From contig CANRGO010000007.1 in NCBI GenBank assembly GCA_947630125.1, positions 1 through 45,099 on the forward strand: DNA of 45,099 nt. The letters are read 5' to 3'. The notes under the pieces were generated by a model. The model saw only the letters and a list, made by a program, of their open reading frames with translations, was not told where the DNA came from and did not search any database. The DNA comes from an uncultured Lachnospiraceae bacterium (GTDB taxonomy: Bacteria; Bacillota; Clostridia; Lachnospirales; Lachnospiraceae). Position numbers and translations under genes: made by a program. Position 1 is the stretch's first letter, and every line of letters begins with the position of its first letter. Positions 1 to 8,725 of this stretch are shown one piece after another.

Positions 1-2805
1 ACCACATCCAAAGGAGTTTAATTGAATTAAATCCAGGTCATCTCTTGTCTTTACATAACTTGCGGCCGCATAAAGTCTGGAATGATACATCCACTGGTCA
101 GATACAATAAGAGGACGTTCTGGCTTTGCAAGATGAGAAATGCTATCTTCTGTAAAAACAGCGATCTGATAAGAAGTTATTAATTCTGGAAGACCATGGT
201 TGATTTCGGGATCGATATGGTAGGGACGACCTGCCAGAACGATTCCTTTCATGTTGTTTTCTTCCATATACCGTAGAGTTTCTTCTCCTTTTTTTTGCAT
301 ATCAAGATGAGATTGTTCCATTTCCATAAAGCCTTCTTTAATAGCATGAAGTAATTCGGCTTCCGGTATAGATTGGAATTCTTTTTTTAGTGCTAAGAAA
401 ACAGTGTCTACATCTTTAAAACTCATAAAAGGGTTTGAAAAAATAATATTCTTATCATTTAATTCTTCCACATTATTTTTGATGTTCTCAGGATAAGAAG
501 TAACAATGGGGCAATTGTAGTGGTTGTTTGCATCTTCAAATTCATTTCGTTCATAAAAAACAGAAGGATAAAAAATATAATTGATGTTCTGTTTTAGTAA
601 CCACATAATATGTCCGTGAACCAGTTTGGCAGGATAACATTCTGATTCGCTTGGGATGGATTCAATACCAAGCTCATATATTTTATGGGTACTAAGTGGT
701 GATAAGACTACATGATATCCAAGTAAGGTGAAAAAACGATGCCAAAATGGATAGTTTTCGTACATATTTAAGACTCTTGGAATACCTACGATTCCACGGC
801 TTGCCTCTTCGATAGGCAGAGACTCATATTGAAACATTCTTTCTAATTTATATTCAAATAAATTTGGAATGTTATTCACGTTTTTCGGTTTACCAAGTCC
901 ACGCTCACAACGGTTACCAGAAATATATTGGCGCCCTCCAGAAAATTTATTTACGGTTAAGCGACAATTATTGGTACATCCTTTACATTTTGCCATGGAA
1001 GTATCAAATTCCAGACTAATGATCTTTTCTAAAGGTAGCATTGTGGTTTCGACATTTAAATCATGTCGTTCTCTCGCAATTAAAGCGGATCCAAAAGCTC
1101 CCATGATACCAGCAATATCTGGTCGAATTGCTTCGCATTCAGCAACTTTTTCAAAACTTCTTAGAACTGCATCATTATAAAAAGTTCCACCTTGAACAAC
1201 AATATGTTTACCCAGTTCAGAGGCATCAGAGACTTTTATAACTTTAAATAAAGCATTTTTAATAACAGAATAAGCAAGACCAGCTGAAATATCTGAAACA
1301 TCAGCACCTTCTTTTTGAGCTTGCTTTACTTTAGAATTCATAAAAACAGTACAGCGTGTACCAAGATCTATGGGATGTTTTGCAAAAAGTGCAGCTTTCG
1401 CAAAATCCTGTACAGAATAATTTAAGGATTTCGCAAAGGTCTCAATAAAAGAACCACAACCGGAAGAGCAGGCTTCATTTAATTGTACACTGTCAACTGT
1501 GTGATTTTTAATTTTGATACACTTCATATCCTGACCGCCGATATCTAAGATACAGTCAACTTCAGGATCAAAAAACGCAGCAGCATAGTAATGAGCAACG
1601 GTCTCTACCTCACCGTCATCAAGTAAAAATGCAGCTTTCATAAGAGCTTCTCCGTAACCGGTGGAACAGGAACGAGCTATTTTAGCTTCTTTTGGTAATA
1701 AAGAATAAATTTCTTTTAAAGAATGAATGGCAGTATTTAAAGGACTTCCATTATTGCTGGAATAGAAGGAGTAAAGAAGACTGCCGTCTTCTGAAACTAA
1801 GGCGATTTTTGTTGTGGTACTTCCTGCATCGATACCAAGATAGCAATTTCCTTTATATTGTTTTAAGTCAGCTGTGATAACGCGATTTTTTTCGTGACGA
1901 GTCTGAAACTGAACAAATTCTTCTTCATTGCGGAATAGTGGTTCCATACGTTCCACTTCAAATTCCATTTTAATATCACATACAAGTTTTTGTACCATTT
2001 CATCCATGGAATATGAGATGCTTTCTTTTGCATTTAAAGCAGATCCCATAGCTGCAAACAAGTGGGAATGTTCATCTAAAATGGTGTGTTCTTCATCTAA
2101 ATTCAATGTTCTGATAAAGGAATTACGAAGTTCAGACAAGAAATGAAGAGGTCCACCTAAAAATGCCACATGTCCACGAATTGGTTTTCCGCAGGCAAGA
2201 CCACTGATGGTCTGATTAACTACAGCCTGAAAAATAGATGCGGATAAATCTTCCTTTGTTGCACCTTCGTTAATCAAGGGCTGAATGTCAGATTTCGCAA
2301 ATACTCCACAGCGTGCGGCGATTGTATAAAGGGAATGGTAATCTTTCGCATAATCATTTAAACCACTGGCATCTGTTTGTAATAGAGAAGCCATTTGGTC
2401 AATAAAAGAGCCTGTACCACCAGCACAGATACCATTCATTCGTTGTTCAACATTTCCATTTTCAAAATATATAATTTTTGCATCTTCACCACCGAGTTCG
2501 ATGGCAACATCAGTTTTTGGTGCAACTTTCTGTAAAGCACTTGCAACGGCTATTACTTCCTGGGTAAAGGGTACTCCCAGATGCTTTGCTAAGGTAAGAC
2601 CACCAGAACCAGTAATAACAGGATGTAGGGTTATGTTTCCCACAAGGTCTTGTGCTTTTTGTAAAATAAAAGTTAATGTTTCTTTGATATTTGCATAATG
2701 TCTGGCATAATCAGAAAAAATAAGGTCTTGATTCTGATCTAAAAGTGCTATTTTTACGGTTGTGGAACCGATGTCAATTCCAAGTGTGTAATTCATGTTT
2801 TGCAT
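1..2805 (-). CDS. 2-hydroxyacyl-CoA dehydratase activase-like protein, double ASKHA plus DUF2229 (3' end outside window)
   Basis: Reading the minus strand from ATG at 2805 gives 935 uninterrupted codons to the window edge, so the C-terminus is missing. Two BcrA/BadF/HgdC-type ASKHA ATPase modules are visible: the first begins with GIDIGSTT (residues 9-16) and has GGEDAK and CAGGTGSF; the second begins with GIDAGSTT near residue 324 and has GGQDMK and CSSGCGSF. Around residue 606 a KCKGCTNNC cluster follows, then a DUF2229-like part (GIVGIPRVLNMYENYPFW). In this family the activase hydrolyses ATP to inject one electron into a 2-hydroxyacyl-CoA dehydratase; the giant fused members are common in clostridia but their substrate is unknown. 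The start is supported by AGGAGG at 2812-2817. A second ATG lies three codons downstream. No separate dehydratase subunits are in the window. A promoter and a Rex-like operator precede it. Confidence 0.88.
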   Translation of the reverse strand, partial: MQNMNYTLGIDIGSTTVKIALLDQNQDLIFSDYARHYANIKETLTFILQKAQDLVGNITLHPVITGSGGLTLAKHLGVPFTQEVIAVASALQKVAPKTDVAIELGGEDAKIIYFENGNVEQRMNGICAGGTGSFIDQMASLLQTDASGLNDYAKDYHSLYTIAARCGVFAKSDIQPLINEGATKEDLSASIFQAVVNQTISGLACGKPIRGHVAFLGGPLHFLSELRNSFIRTLNLDEEHTILDEHSHLFAAMGSALNAKESISYSMDEMVQKLVCDIKMEFEVERMEPLFRNEEEFVQFQTRHEKNRVITADLKQYKGNCYLGIDAGSTTTKIALVSEDGSLLYSFYSSNNGSPLNTAIHSLKEIYSLLPKEAKIARSCSTGYGEALMKAAFLLDDGEVETVAHYYAAAFFDPEVDCILDIGGQDMKCIKIKNHTVDSVQLNEACSSGCGSFIETFAKSLNYSVQDFAKAALFAKHPIDLGTRCTVFMNSKVKQAQKEGADVSDISAGLAYSVIKNALFKVIKVSDASELGKHIVVQGGTFYNDAVLRSFEKVAECEAIRPDIAGIMGAFGSALIARERHDLNVETTMLPLEKIISLEFDTSMAKCKGCTNNCRLTVNKFSGGRQYISGNRCERGLGKPKNVNNIPNLFEYKLERMFQYESLPIEEASRGIVGIPRVLNMYENYPFWHRFFTLLGYHVVLSPLSTHKIYELGIESIPSESECYPAKLVHGHIMWLLKQNINYIFYPSVFYERNEFEDANNHYNCPIVTSYPENIKNNVEELNDKNIIFSNPFMSFKDVDTVFLALKKEFQSIPEAELLHAIKEGFMEMEQSHLDMQKKGEETLRYMEENNMKGIVLAGRPYHIDPEINHGLPELITSYQIAVFTEDSISHLAKPERPLIVSDQWMYHSRLYAAASYVKTRDDLDLIQLNSFGCG

Positions 2806-2842
2806 TTATACCTCCTGCCCAAATTTTAGATGGGACTGTAGC

Positions 2843-2860
2843 TTGTGTTAATGGTCACAA
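2843..2860. promoter_or_regulatory. Rex-like redox operator
   Basis: TTGTGTTAATGGTCACAA is an 18-bp imperfect palindrome: the right half is a perfect TCACAA and the left half TTGTGT differs by one base from the Rex consensus TTGTGA-N6-TCACAA. It lies about 3-20 bases downstream of the predicted start of the activase transcript, where a repressor would block transcription. No Rex gene is in the window, so the assignment is by motif only. Confidence 0.5.
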
Positions 2861-2869
2861 TCAAAGTAC

Positions 2870-2898
2870 ATTATAATTTAAATAAAAATAAAATACAA
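2870..2898 (-). promoter_or_regulatory. Promoter of the activase-like gene
   Basis: On the minus strand TTGTAT (2898-2893) and TATAAT (2875-2870) are separated by exactly 17 bases, which fits a sigma-A promoter. The expected transcription start is near 2863, giving a leader of about 58 nt. Confidence 0.7.
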
Positions 2899-3013
2899 CG
2901 AATAAATCAAATAAGATGCCGCTTCATACAAAATTTATGTTTATGAATGTAGTTGGATATTATTTAGAAATTATGAATATGATGTGAAATAAGAATGAAA
3001 TAACTTGCCTTTG

Positions 3014-3042
3014 TTTACATTTTTTTTATCAAATGGTATGAT
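3014..3042 (+). promoter_or_regulatory. Promoter of the rhomboid-like/sigma-like/M16C operon
   Basis: TTTACA (3014-3019), a 17-base spacer and TATGAT (3037-3042) form a good sigma-A promoter 36 bases upstream of the start codon at 3079. No terminator is seen between the three following genes. Confidence 0.75.
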
Positions 3043-3078
3043 GAAAACACATTTTAAATACAGAACGGAGAGTACCAT

Positions 3079-3963
3079 ATGAAGTTTATTTATAGCTTAG
3101 AAAAAAAATTGGGACGATATGCAATTAAAAATATTTCACTCTATTTAATTATTTGTTATGCCTTTGGATATTTAATTGCAATGGCTAATCCTGCCTTTTT
3201 AAATTTCTTAACATTAAATCCATATTTAATCATCACAAAAGGACAGGTATGGAGATTGTTTAGCTGGATTCTAATTGCTCCAGCCTCAAGTAATATTTTC
3301 TTTACTTTAATTACTTTGTATTTTTATTATTCCATCGGATCTACACTGGAAAGAACCTGGGGAACCTTTGTATATAATTTATACTTATTCTGTGGGATGT
3401 TATTTACTGTAATTGGAAGTTTTGCTTTACTTTTTTATGCTTTTGCTCTTGGCGGATTTGAACCAGTATTTTTAAGTAACAATGCTAGTGTTCTGGCAAG
3501 TTATTTTTCATTGTTTAGTACTTATTATATTAACATGTCGATTTTGTTAGCATTTGCAATTACTTTCCCAGAAAATCAAGTATTATTATTTTTTATCATT
3601 CCAGTTAAGATAAAATGGATTGGCATGATATATGGTGGCTTTTTGGTAATGCAGTTTATTTTTGCATCAGTACCAGAGAAATTTGTGATTCTTGCTAGTT
3701 TGTTGAATTTTATTATTTTCTTCTTCTTATTAAGAAAGAAAAAAACAATTAGTATAAAGCAAATGAAGAGGCGTCATGAATACCAAAAAGAAGTAAAGAT
3801 TAACAGCAACATATCCAGACATAAATGTGCCATCTGTGGACGTACAGAACAGGATGGAGAACATCTGGAGTTTCGCTATTGCTCAAAGTGTGAAGGAAAT
3901 TATGAATACTGTTCAGAGCATTTATTCACCCATGAACATGTTCAAGGAAATAGAAAAAAATAA
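3079..3963 (+). CDS. Rhomboid-like membrane protein with C-terminal zinc-finger-like tail
   Basis: The 294-residue protein has about six hydrophobic segments (residues 20-215). The rhomboid-family landmarks LERTWGTFVYNLYLFCGML (91-108) and FPENQVLLFFIIPVKIKWIG (163-182) are recognisable. The expected GxSG serine motif is not present: the corresponding region reads LSNNASVLASYF (132-143), and I see no partner catalytic histidine in the last membrane segment. It is probably a rhomboid pseudoprotease. The hydrophilic tail has C250-x2-C253, C268-x2-C271, C278 and H281, H285, H287, a likely structural zinc site facing the cytoplasm. The start has GGAG upstream at suitable spacing. It is the first gene of a tight operon. 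Confidence 0.75.
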   Translation: MKFIYSLEKKLGRYAIKNISLYLIICYAFGYLIAMANPAFLNFLTLNPYLIITKGQVWRLFSWILIAPASSNIFFTLITLYFYYSIGSTLERTWGTFVYNLYLFCGMLFTVIGSFALLFYAFALGGFEPVFLSNNASVLASYFSLFSTYYINMSILLAFAITFPENQVLLFFIIPVKIKWIGMIYGGFLVMQFIFASVPEKFVILASLLNFIIFFFLLRKKKTISIKQMKRRHEYQKEVKINSNISRHKCAICGRTEQDGEHLEFRYCSKCEGNYEYCSEHLFTHEHVQGNRKK

Positions 3964-3977
3964 GGTTGGATTATAAT

Positions 3978-4739
3978 ATGAAGCAAAAAGAGTTGAAATT
4001 TATAGAACGTATAGAAGAAATCAAAGCATTAGCAAGGCTTCAGAAACATGTGGTTTCCAAAGCTCAGGTAGAAGAGTTATTTCTTGATTTTGCAAAGGAT
4101 CCAGAACATATGGAGCATGTATATTCCTTTTTGAGAGAACAGAGAATTGGGATTGATGAGGCAGTAGATACCGATGAATTTTTAAGCAAAGAGGAAAAAT
4201 CCTATCTTGAGTTTTACATGGAGGAATTAAGTTTGCTAGAAAAAGTATCGGATGGTGTGAAACATGCAATCATTTTATCAGCCCTTGCAAAAGATCAAGA
4301 TGCAAAAAATAAACTGATTGAACTTTTTTTACCACAAGTTGTTGATATTGCAAAGCTTTATACTGGACAGGGAGTTTACCTGGAAGACTTAATCGGAGAG
4401 GGAAACATTGCCCTTATAACAGCAGTGGAGATGATTAATTGTGTAGAGGATAGTTCAGAAGTTGAACCTTTATTGGTTAAAATGATTATGAATGCCATGG
4501 AAGAAGCGATTAACCAGGAAGAAGCCGAACTAAAAGAAGAAAAAGCAGCAGCAAAGCTGGTTGAGAAAGTAAGTGAGCATGTAAAAGAATTAAGTGAACT
4601 TATCAATCGTAATATTACAATAGAAGAACTTACTCGTGAGGGAAAATTTACTGCTAAGGAAATTAAAAAGGCTATATTTTTTAGCGGTGGAGAAATAGAG
4701 CATTTAGATTGTGAAACAATAGAAAATGAGGGACTGTAA
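3978..4739 (+). CDS. Degenerate sigma-70-like protein (regions 1.1, 1.2/2.1 and 3-like, no region 4)
   Basis: Numbered from ATG 3978 (253 aa), residues about 25-66 (SKAQVEELFLDF...FLREQRIGIDEA) resemble sigma region 1.1. Residues about 113-152 (IELFLPQVVDIAKLYTGQGV and YLEDLIGEGNIALITAVEMI) match the regions 1.2 to 2.1 signature of primary sigma factors. The NITIEELTREGKFTAKEIKK part (about 210-229) resembles region 3. The promoter-melting and -10 recognition part (FSTYATWWIRQAI in real sigma factors) is replaced by an acidic helix, and region 4 is absent. It therefore probably cannot direct initiation, but might bind core polymerase or act as an anti-sigma or decoy factor; this is inference. 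A TTG at 3966 is an alternative start. It follows the rhomboid-like gene by 14 bases, and its stop abuts the M16C start. Confidence 0.68.
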   Translation: MKQKELKFIERIEEIKALARLQKHVVSKAQVEELFLDFAKDPEHMEHVYSFLREQRIGIDEAVDTDEFLSKEEKSYLEFYMEELSLLEKVSDGVKHAIILSALAKDQDAKNKLIELFLPQVVDIAKLYTGQGVYLEDLIGEGNIALITAVEMINCVEDSSEVEPLLVKMIMNAMEEAINQEEAELKEEKAAAKLVEKVSEHVKELSELINRNITIEELTREGKFTAKEIKKAIFFSGGEIEHLDCETIENEGL

Positions 4740-7658
4740 ATGGAACAACAATTTATCAATTATGAAATAATAGAAAAAAGAGAACTAAAAGATATAAATA
4801 GTATGGCATATCGTTTAAAACATTGTAAAACAGGTGCGAATATTGTTGTTCTTTCTAATGATGATGAAAACAAGGTGTTTAATATTGGATTTCGTACCCC
4901 ACCAACAGATAGCACAGGGGTAGCTCATATTTTAGAGCATTCTGTCTTATGTGGATCTAAGAATTTCCCCGCAAAGGATCCTTTTGTAGAACTAGCAAAG
5001 GGTTCTTTGAATACTTTTTTAAATGCAATGACATACCCAGATAAAACTTTATATCCGGTTGCTAGTTGTAATGATAAAGATTTTCAAAATCTGATGCATG
5101 TATATTTAGATGCAGTTTTTTATCCAAATATTTATCAGGAAGAACATATCTTCAGACAGGAAGGCTGGCATTATCATCTAGAAGATAAAGATGATGATTT
5201 AACCATCACGGGAGTAGTATATAATGAAATGAAAGGTGCATTTTCTGCACCAGATGATGTTCTTTGGAGAGAAGTAACAACCTCATTATTTCCAGATACC
5301 ACCTATGGGGTTGAATCAGGTGGAGATCCTCAGTTTATTCCTGACTTAACATATGAACAATTTTTAGATTTTCATGGAAGTTATTATCACCCAAGTAATA
5401 GTTATATTTATCTGTATGGAAATATGGATGTAGAAGAAAAATTGAGGTTTATTGATGAACACTATTTATCTGCGTTTGATAAAATTCAGATTGATTCTGC
5501 TGTTATGGATCAGCCTTCTTTTGAAGAAACGAAGGAGATTATGAAAACCTATCCAATCACCGATGGAGAAAGTGAACTGGATAATACATACCTTACCTAT
5601 AACATGGTTGTTGGTGACAGTTTAAATAAAGAACTTTATATTGCACTTCAAATTTTAGATTATGCACTTTGTAGTGCACCAGGTGCACCTATCAAACAAA
5701 TGCTTATTGACAAAGGAATTGGCAAGGATGTTTACTCGATTTGTGAAAATGGAATTAAGCAGCCTATTTTTAGTGTGGTAGCAAAAGGTGCCAATGAAGA
5801 TCAGAAAGAGGAATTTATTCAATGCATTCATGAAGTGTTGGAAGATCAGGTTTTGAATAAAATTGATCGAAAATCATTACGTGCAGGTTTGAATTATTTT
5901 GAATTTAAATACAGAGAAGCAGATTATGGCTCCTATCCAAAAGGACTAATGTATGGACTCACTATGTTTGATAGTTGGCTGTATGATGAAACATCTCCAT
6001 TTTTACATATAGAAGCAATTCAAACCTATCAGTCATTAAAAGAAAAAGTGGAAACGGGATATTTTGAACAGTTAATCGAAGCGTATCTTTTAAGAAATCC
6101 TCATAAATCAATTGTCATAATAAAACCAGAAAAAGGTTTGACAACCAAAAAAGAAAAAGAATTAGCGACCAAACTTAAGGCATACAAAGATACACTTTCG
6201 GATGAAGAAGTTCAGAAAATTATTGATAAAACAGAGGCTTTACTTCAATATCAGGAAGAAGAAAGTAGCCAGGAAGCACTTGATTCTATTCCGCTCTTGA
6301 CAAGAGAAGATATGAAGAAGGAAGCAGAAGAATATCATAACAACAAATTATTTGTTCAGGATACATTACTACTTCACCATAATTTGTTTACCAGCGGCAT
6401 TGGATATTTGCGACTGCTTTTTGATATAACAGACGTTGAAGAAGAATTTTTGCCATACTTAGGGATTTTAAAAACAGTTCTAGGTTATGTTGATACCAAC
6501 AAACATAAGTATGGAGATTTGTTTAATGAAATCAATATTCAGACGGGTGGTATTTCAACAACAATGAACACCTATCTTGATTCTAAAGATTTAAATCGTT
6601 ATCAGTTTAAATTTGAAATAAAAACAAAAGCCTTATATGAAAACATGAAGCATGCATTTTCTTTAATGGAAGAGATTATGCTAGAATCAAAACTTTCTGA
6701 TACAAAGCGCTTGTTTGAAATTATTCAGGAAATGAAATCCAGAATGCAGGGTGATTTTATGTCAGCAGGTCATTCACTTGCAGCAGTTCGAACCTTGTCC
6801 TACATTTCTAAAACTGCCCTCATTTCAGATTCCACAGGTGGTTTGACACTCTATCGCTTATTGGAAGATTTGGAAGAAAACTTTGAAAAGAAAAAAGAAG
6901 AGCTTGTTTCCATATTAGAAATGTTGGTAAAGAGAATTTTTAGAAAAGAAACGCTGATGGTAGATTATACTTCGGATGAACATGGCCTTGAAAAAATAGA
7001 AGAATATGTTTTGAAATTGAAAAAAGATCTTTACGACACCATTGCCGATAAAACCAATCCAACACTAGTTCCGGTCAAGAAAAATGAAGCCTTTACAAAT
7101 TCTGCACAGGTTCAATATGTTTGCAGAGGTGGTAACTTTGTATCAAAAGGATTACAGTATACTGGAGCTTTACGAGCGCTTAAAGTAATTATGAGTTATG
7201 ATTACTTGTGGAATAATGTTCGAGTGAAGGGCGGCGCTTATGGCTGTATGTGCAATTTTGGAAAATCGGGTGATAGTTATTTCGTTTCTTATCGAGATCC
7301 AAATTTACAAAAAACCATAGAAATATATGAGCAGGCAGCATCGTTTATTGAGTCTTTTGAAGCAGATGAAAAAGGAATGCTCAAATTTATGATTGGTGCA
7401 GTCAGTGATCTGGATACACCAATGAATCCAGCAGCAAAAGGAACCAGATCCCTTATGGCTTATTTGACAAATCAGAACTTTGAAGATATTCAAAAAGAAC
7501 GAGATGAATTACTAGGAGTTACCGTTGAAAAAATCAGGGAATTATCATCTTATATCAAAGCGTTTATGTCAGATGAATGTCTGTGTGTTGTAGGAAATGA
7601 AGAAAAAATAAACGAACAGAAACATCTTTTTGAATTAACAGAAAATCTTTTTCATTAA
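4740..7658 (+). CDS. M16C insulinase-family zinc metalloprotease (presequence protease-like)
   Basis: At 972 residues it has the full length of the M16C/PreP/Cym1 family, which forms a clamshell of two halves and degrades peptides. The inverted zinc motif H63-ILE66-H67 and the downstream glutamate in VVYNEMKGAFS (E163) supply the metal ligands and catalytic glutamate. The C-terminal half carries the RVKGGAYGCM segment typical of the substrate-binding R/Y region. No signal peptide is visible, so it probably acts in the cytoplasm on free peptides. ATG 4740 directly follows the stop of the sigma-like gene, with GAGGGA upstream, implying translational coupling. It is the last gene of the operon. 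Confidence 0.93.
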   Translation: MEQQFINYEIIEKRELKDINSMAYRLKHCKTGANIVVLSNDDENKVFNIGFRTPPTDSTGVAHILEHSVLCGSKNFPAKDPFVELAKGSLNTFLNAMTYPDKTLYPVASCNDKDFQNLMHVYLDAVFYPNIYQEEHIFRQEGWHYHLEDKDDDLTITGVVYNEMKGAFSAPDDVLWREVTTSLFPDTTYGVESGGDPQFIPDLTYEQFLDFHGSYYHPSNSYIYLYGNMDVEEKLRFIDEHYLSAFDKIQIDSAVMDQPSFEETKEIMKTYPITDGESELDNTYLTYNMVVGDSLNKELYIALQILDYALCSAPGAPIKQMLIDKGIGKDVYSICENGIKQPIFSVVAKGANEDQKEEFIQCIHEVLEDQVLNKIDRKSLRAGLNYFEFKYREADYGSYPKGLMYGLTMFDSWLYDETSPFLHIEAIQTYQSLKEKVETGYFEQLIEAYLLRNPHKSIVIIKPEKGLTTKKEKELATKLKAYKDTLSDEEVQKIIDKTEALLQYQEEESSQEALDSIPLLTREDMKKEAEEYHNNKLFVQDTLLLHHNLFTSGIGYLRLLFDITDVEEEFLPYLGILKTVLGYVDTNKHKYGDLFNEINIQTGGISTTMNTYLDSKDLNRYQFKFEIKTKALYENMKHAFSLMEEIMLESKLSDTKRLFEIIQEMKSRMQGDFMSAGHSLAAVRTLSYISKTALISDSTGGLTLYRLLEDLEENFEKKKEELVSILEMLVKRIFRKETLMVDYTSDEHGLEKIEEYVLKLKKDLYDTIADKTNPTLVPVKKNEAFTNSAQVQYVCRGGNFVSKGLQYTGALRALKVIMSYDYLWNNVRVKGGAYGCMCNFGKSGDSYFVSYRDPNLQKTIEIYEQAASFIESFEADEKGMLKFMIGAVSDLDTPMNPAAKGTRSLMAYLTNQNFEDIQKERDELLGVTVEKIRELSSYIKAFMSDECLCVVGNEEKINEQKHLFELTENLFH

Positions 7659-7741
7659 ACACCATAAATCAAAAGTAGTTCTTACGTATCTATAATGAAA
7701 CAAAATAGTTTTATCATAGTATTAAGAAAGGGATGGAGATT

Positions 7742-8725
7742 ATGAGGAAAAATTTAAAGAGCTTAGGGTTATTTGTTTTAGTGGGAATTTTAATGTTACA
7801 AGGTTGTGGAAGCAAAAGTGAAACTGCATCCTATGATATGGCCATGAGTTCACCAGAAAGCGGCATGATAGAAGAGACTACGGAAGAAAGTGATCAGTTA
7901 TATGTTACCAAAGCTGAGGAAAAACCACTGGAGAACAGGGAAAATACCGAATTTACGGAATCAGATTTAAATTATCGAAAACTGATTAAAACGGTGGATA
8001 TGACAGTTGAAACAGAGGAATTTGATGCGCTGATGGCAAATATCAAAGCGAAGGTAACAGAACTGGGTGGCTATTTTGAAAATATTAGTAACAATAGTAA
8101 TCGCCAGGGAATTAATCGTTATTCCAGCATGACATTACGTATTCCAGTGTTAAAATTAGATCAGTTTGTAACAAATATTCAAGAAAATTCCAATGTATTA
8201 TATTCCAATGAATATGTACAAGATGTAACCTTAAGCTATGTTGATTTAGAGAGTCACAAAAAAGCGTTGCTTGCGGAACAGGATACCTTACTACGTTTAC
8301 TAGAAAAAGCGGAAACGATTGAAGATATTATTCAAATCGAAAGTCGGCTTTCTGATGTCAGATATCAAATCGAAAGTATGGAAAGTCAGCTTAGAACATA
8401 TGACAATTTAATTTCCTATAGCACCGTTTATATATCTTTATCAGAAGTAGAAAGAGAAACCGTTCTTTCGAAAGATGATCCACTAACCGAAATGAAAACA
8501 GGCTTTACCAATAGTTTTTATAAAATCATAGATGGTTTCAAAAATTTTGGTATAGACTTTGTGATCAATTTACCTTATATTATTCTTTATGTTGTTATTT
8601 TAGGAGGAGGATTTTTTGTTGGCTTTCTTCTATATAGAAAAACAAAGAAAAAAAATAACAAAGTAATCGATTCGATACAAAAAGAAAGTAAAAAAGAAAG
8701 GTCCGAAGATGAACCCAAATTATAA
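7742..8725 (+). CDS. DUF4349 lipoprotein
   Basis: A 327-residue surface lipoprotein: basic N-terminus, hydrophobic stretch and lipobox LQGC with the lipidated cysteine at residue 22. The middle matches DUF4349, with YRKLIKTVDMTVETEEFD followed by a long helical, coiled-coil-prone stretch around LESHKKALLAEQDTLLRLLE. Near the C-terminus a transmembrane helix (INLPYIILYVVILGGGFFVG) precedes a basic tail. The function of DUF4349 proteins is unknown. ATG 7742 was preferred over ATG 7733 because AAGGG and GGAG lie upstream and it gives a compact signal peptide. The last 17 bases overlap era, so the two are probably co-translated. Confidence 0.85.
   Translation: MRKNLKSLGLFVLVGILMLQGCGSKSETASYDMAMSSPESGMIEETTEESDQLYVTKAEEKPLENRENTEFTESDLNYRKLIKTVDMTVETEEFDALMANIKAKVTELGGYFENISNNSNRQGINRYSSMTLRIPVLKLDQFVTNIQENSNVLYSNEYVQDVTLSYVDLESHKKALLAEQDTLLRLLEKAETIEDIIQIESRLSDVRYQIESMESQLRTYDNLISYSTVYISLSEVERETVLSKDDPLTEMKTGFTNSFYKIIDGFKNFGIDFVINLPYIILYVVILGGGFFVGFLLYRKTKKKNNKVIDSIQKESKKERSEDEPKL

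Noticed and set aside
869-2698. Several plus-strand frames of 60-100 codons
   Set aside because: They are antisense to the continuous 935-codon activase-like gene on the minus strand.
4376-4759. 127-codon serine-rich open frame on the minus strand
   Set aside because: It is the reverse frame of the Glu/Lys-rich sigma-like gene; serine and isoleucine richness is an artefact of that.
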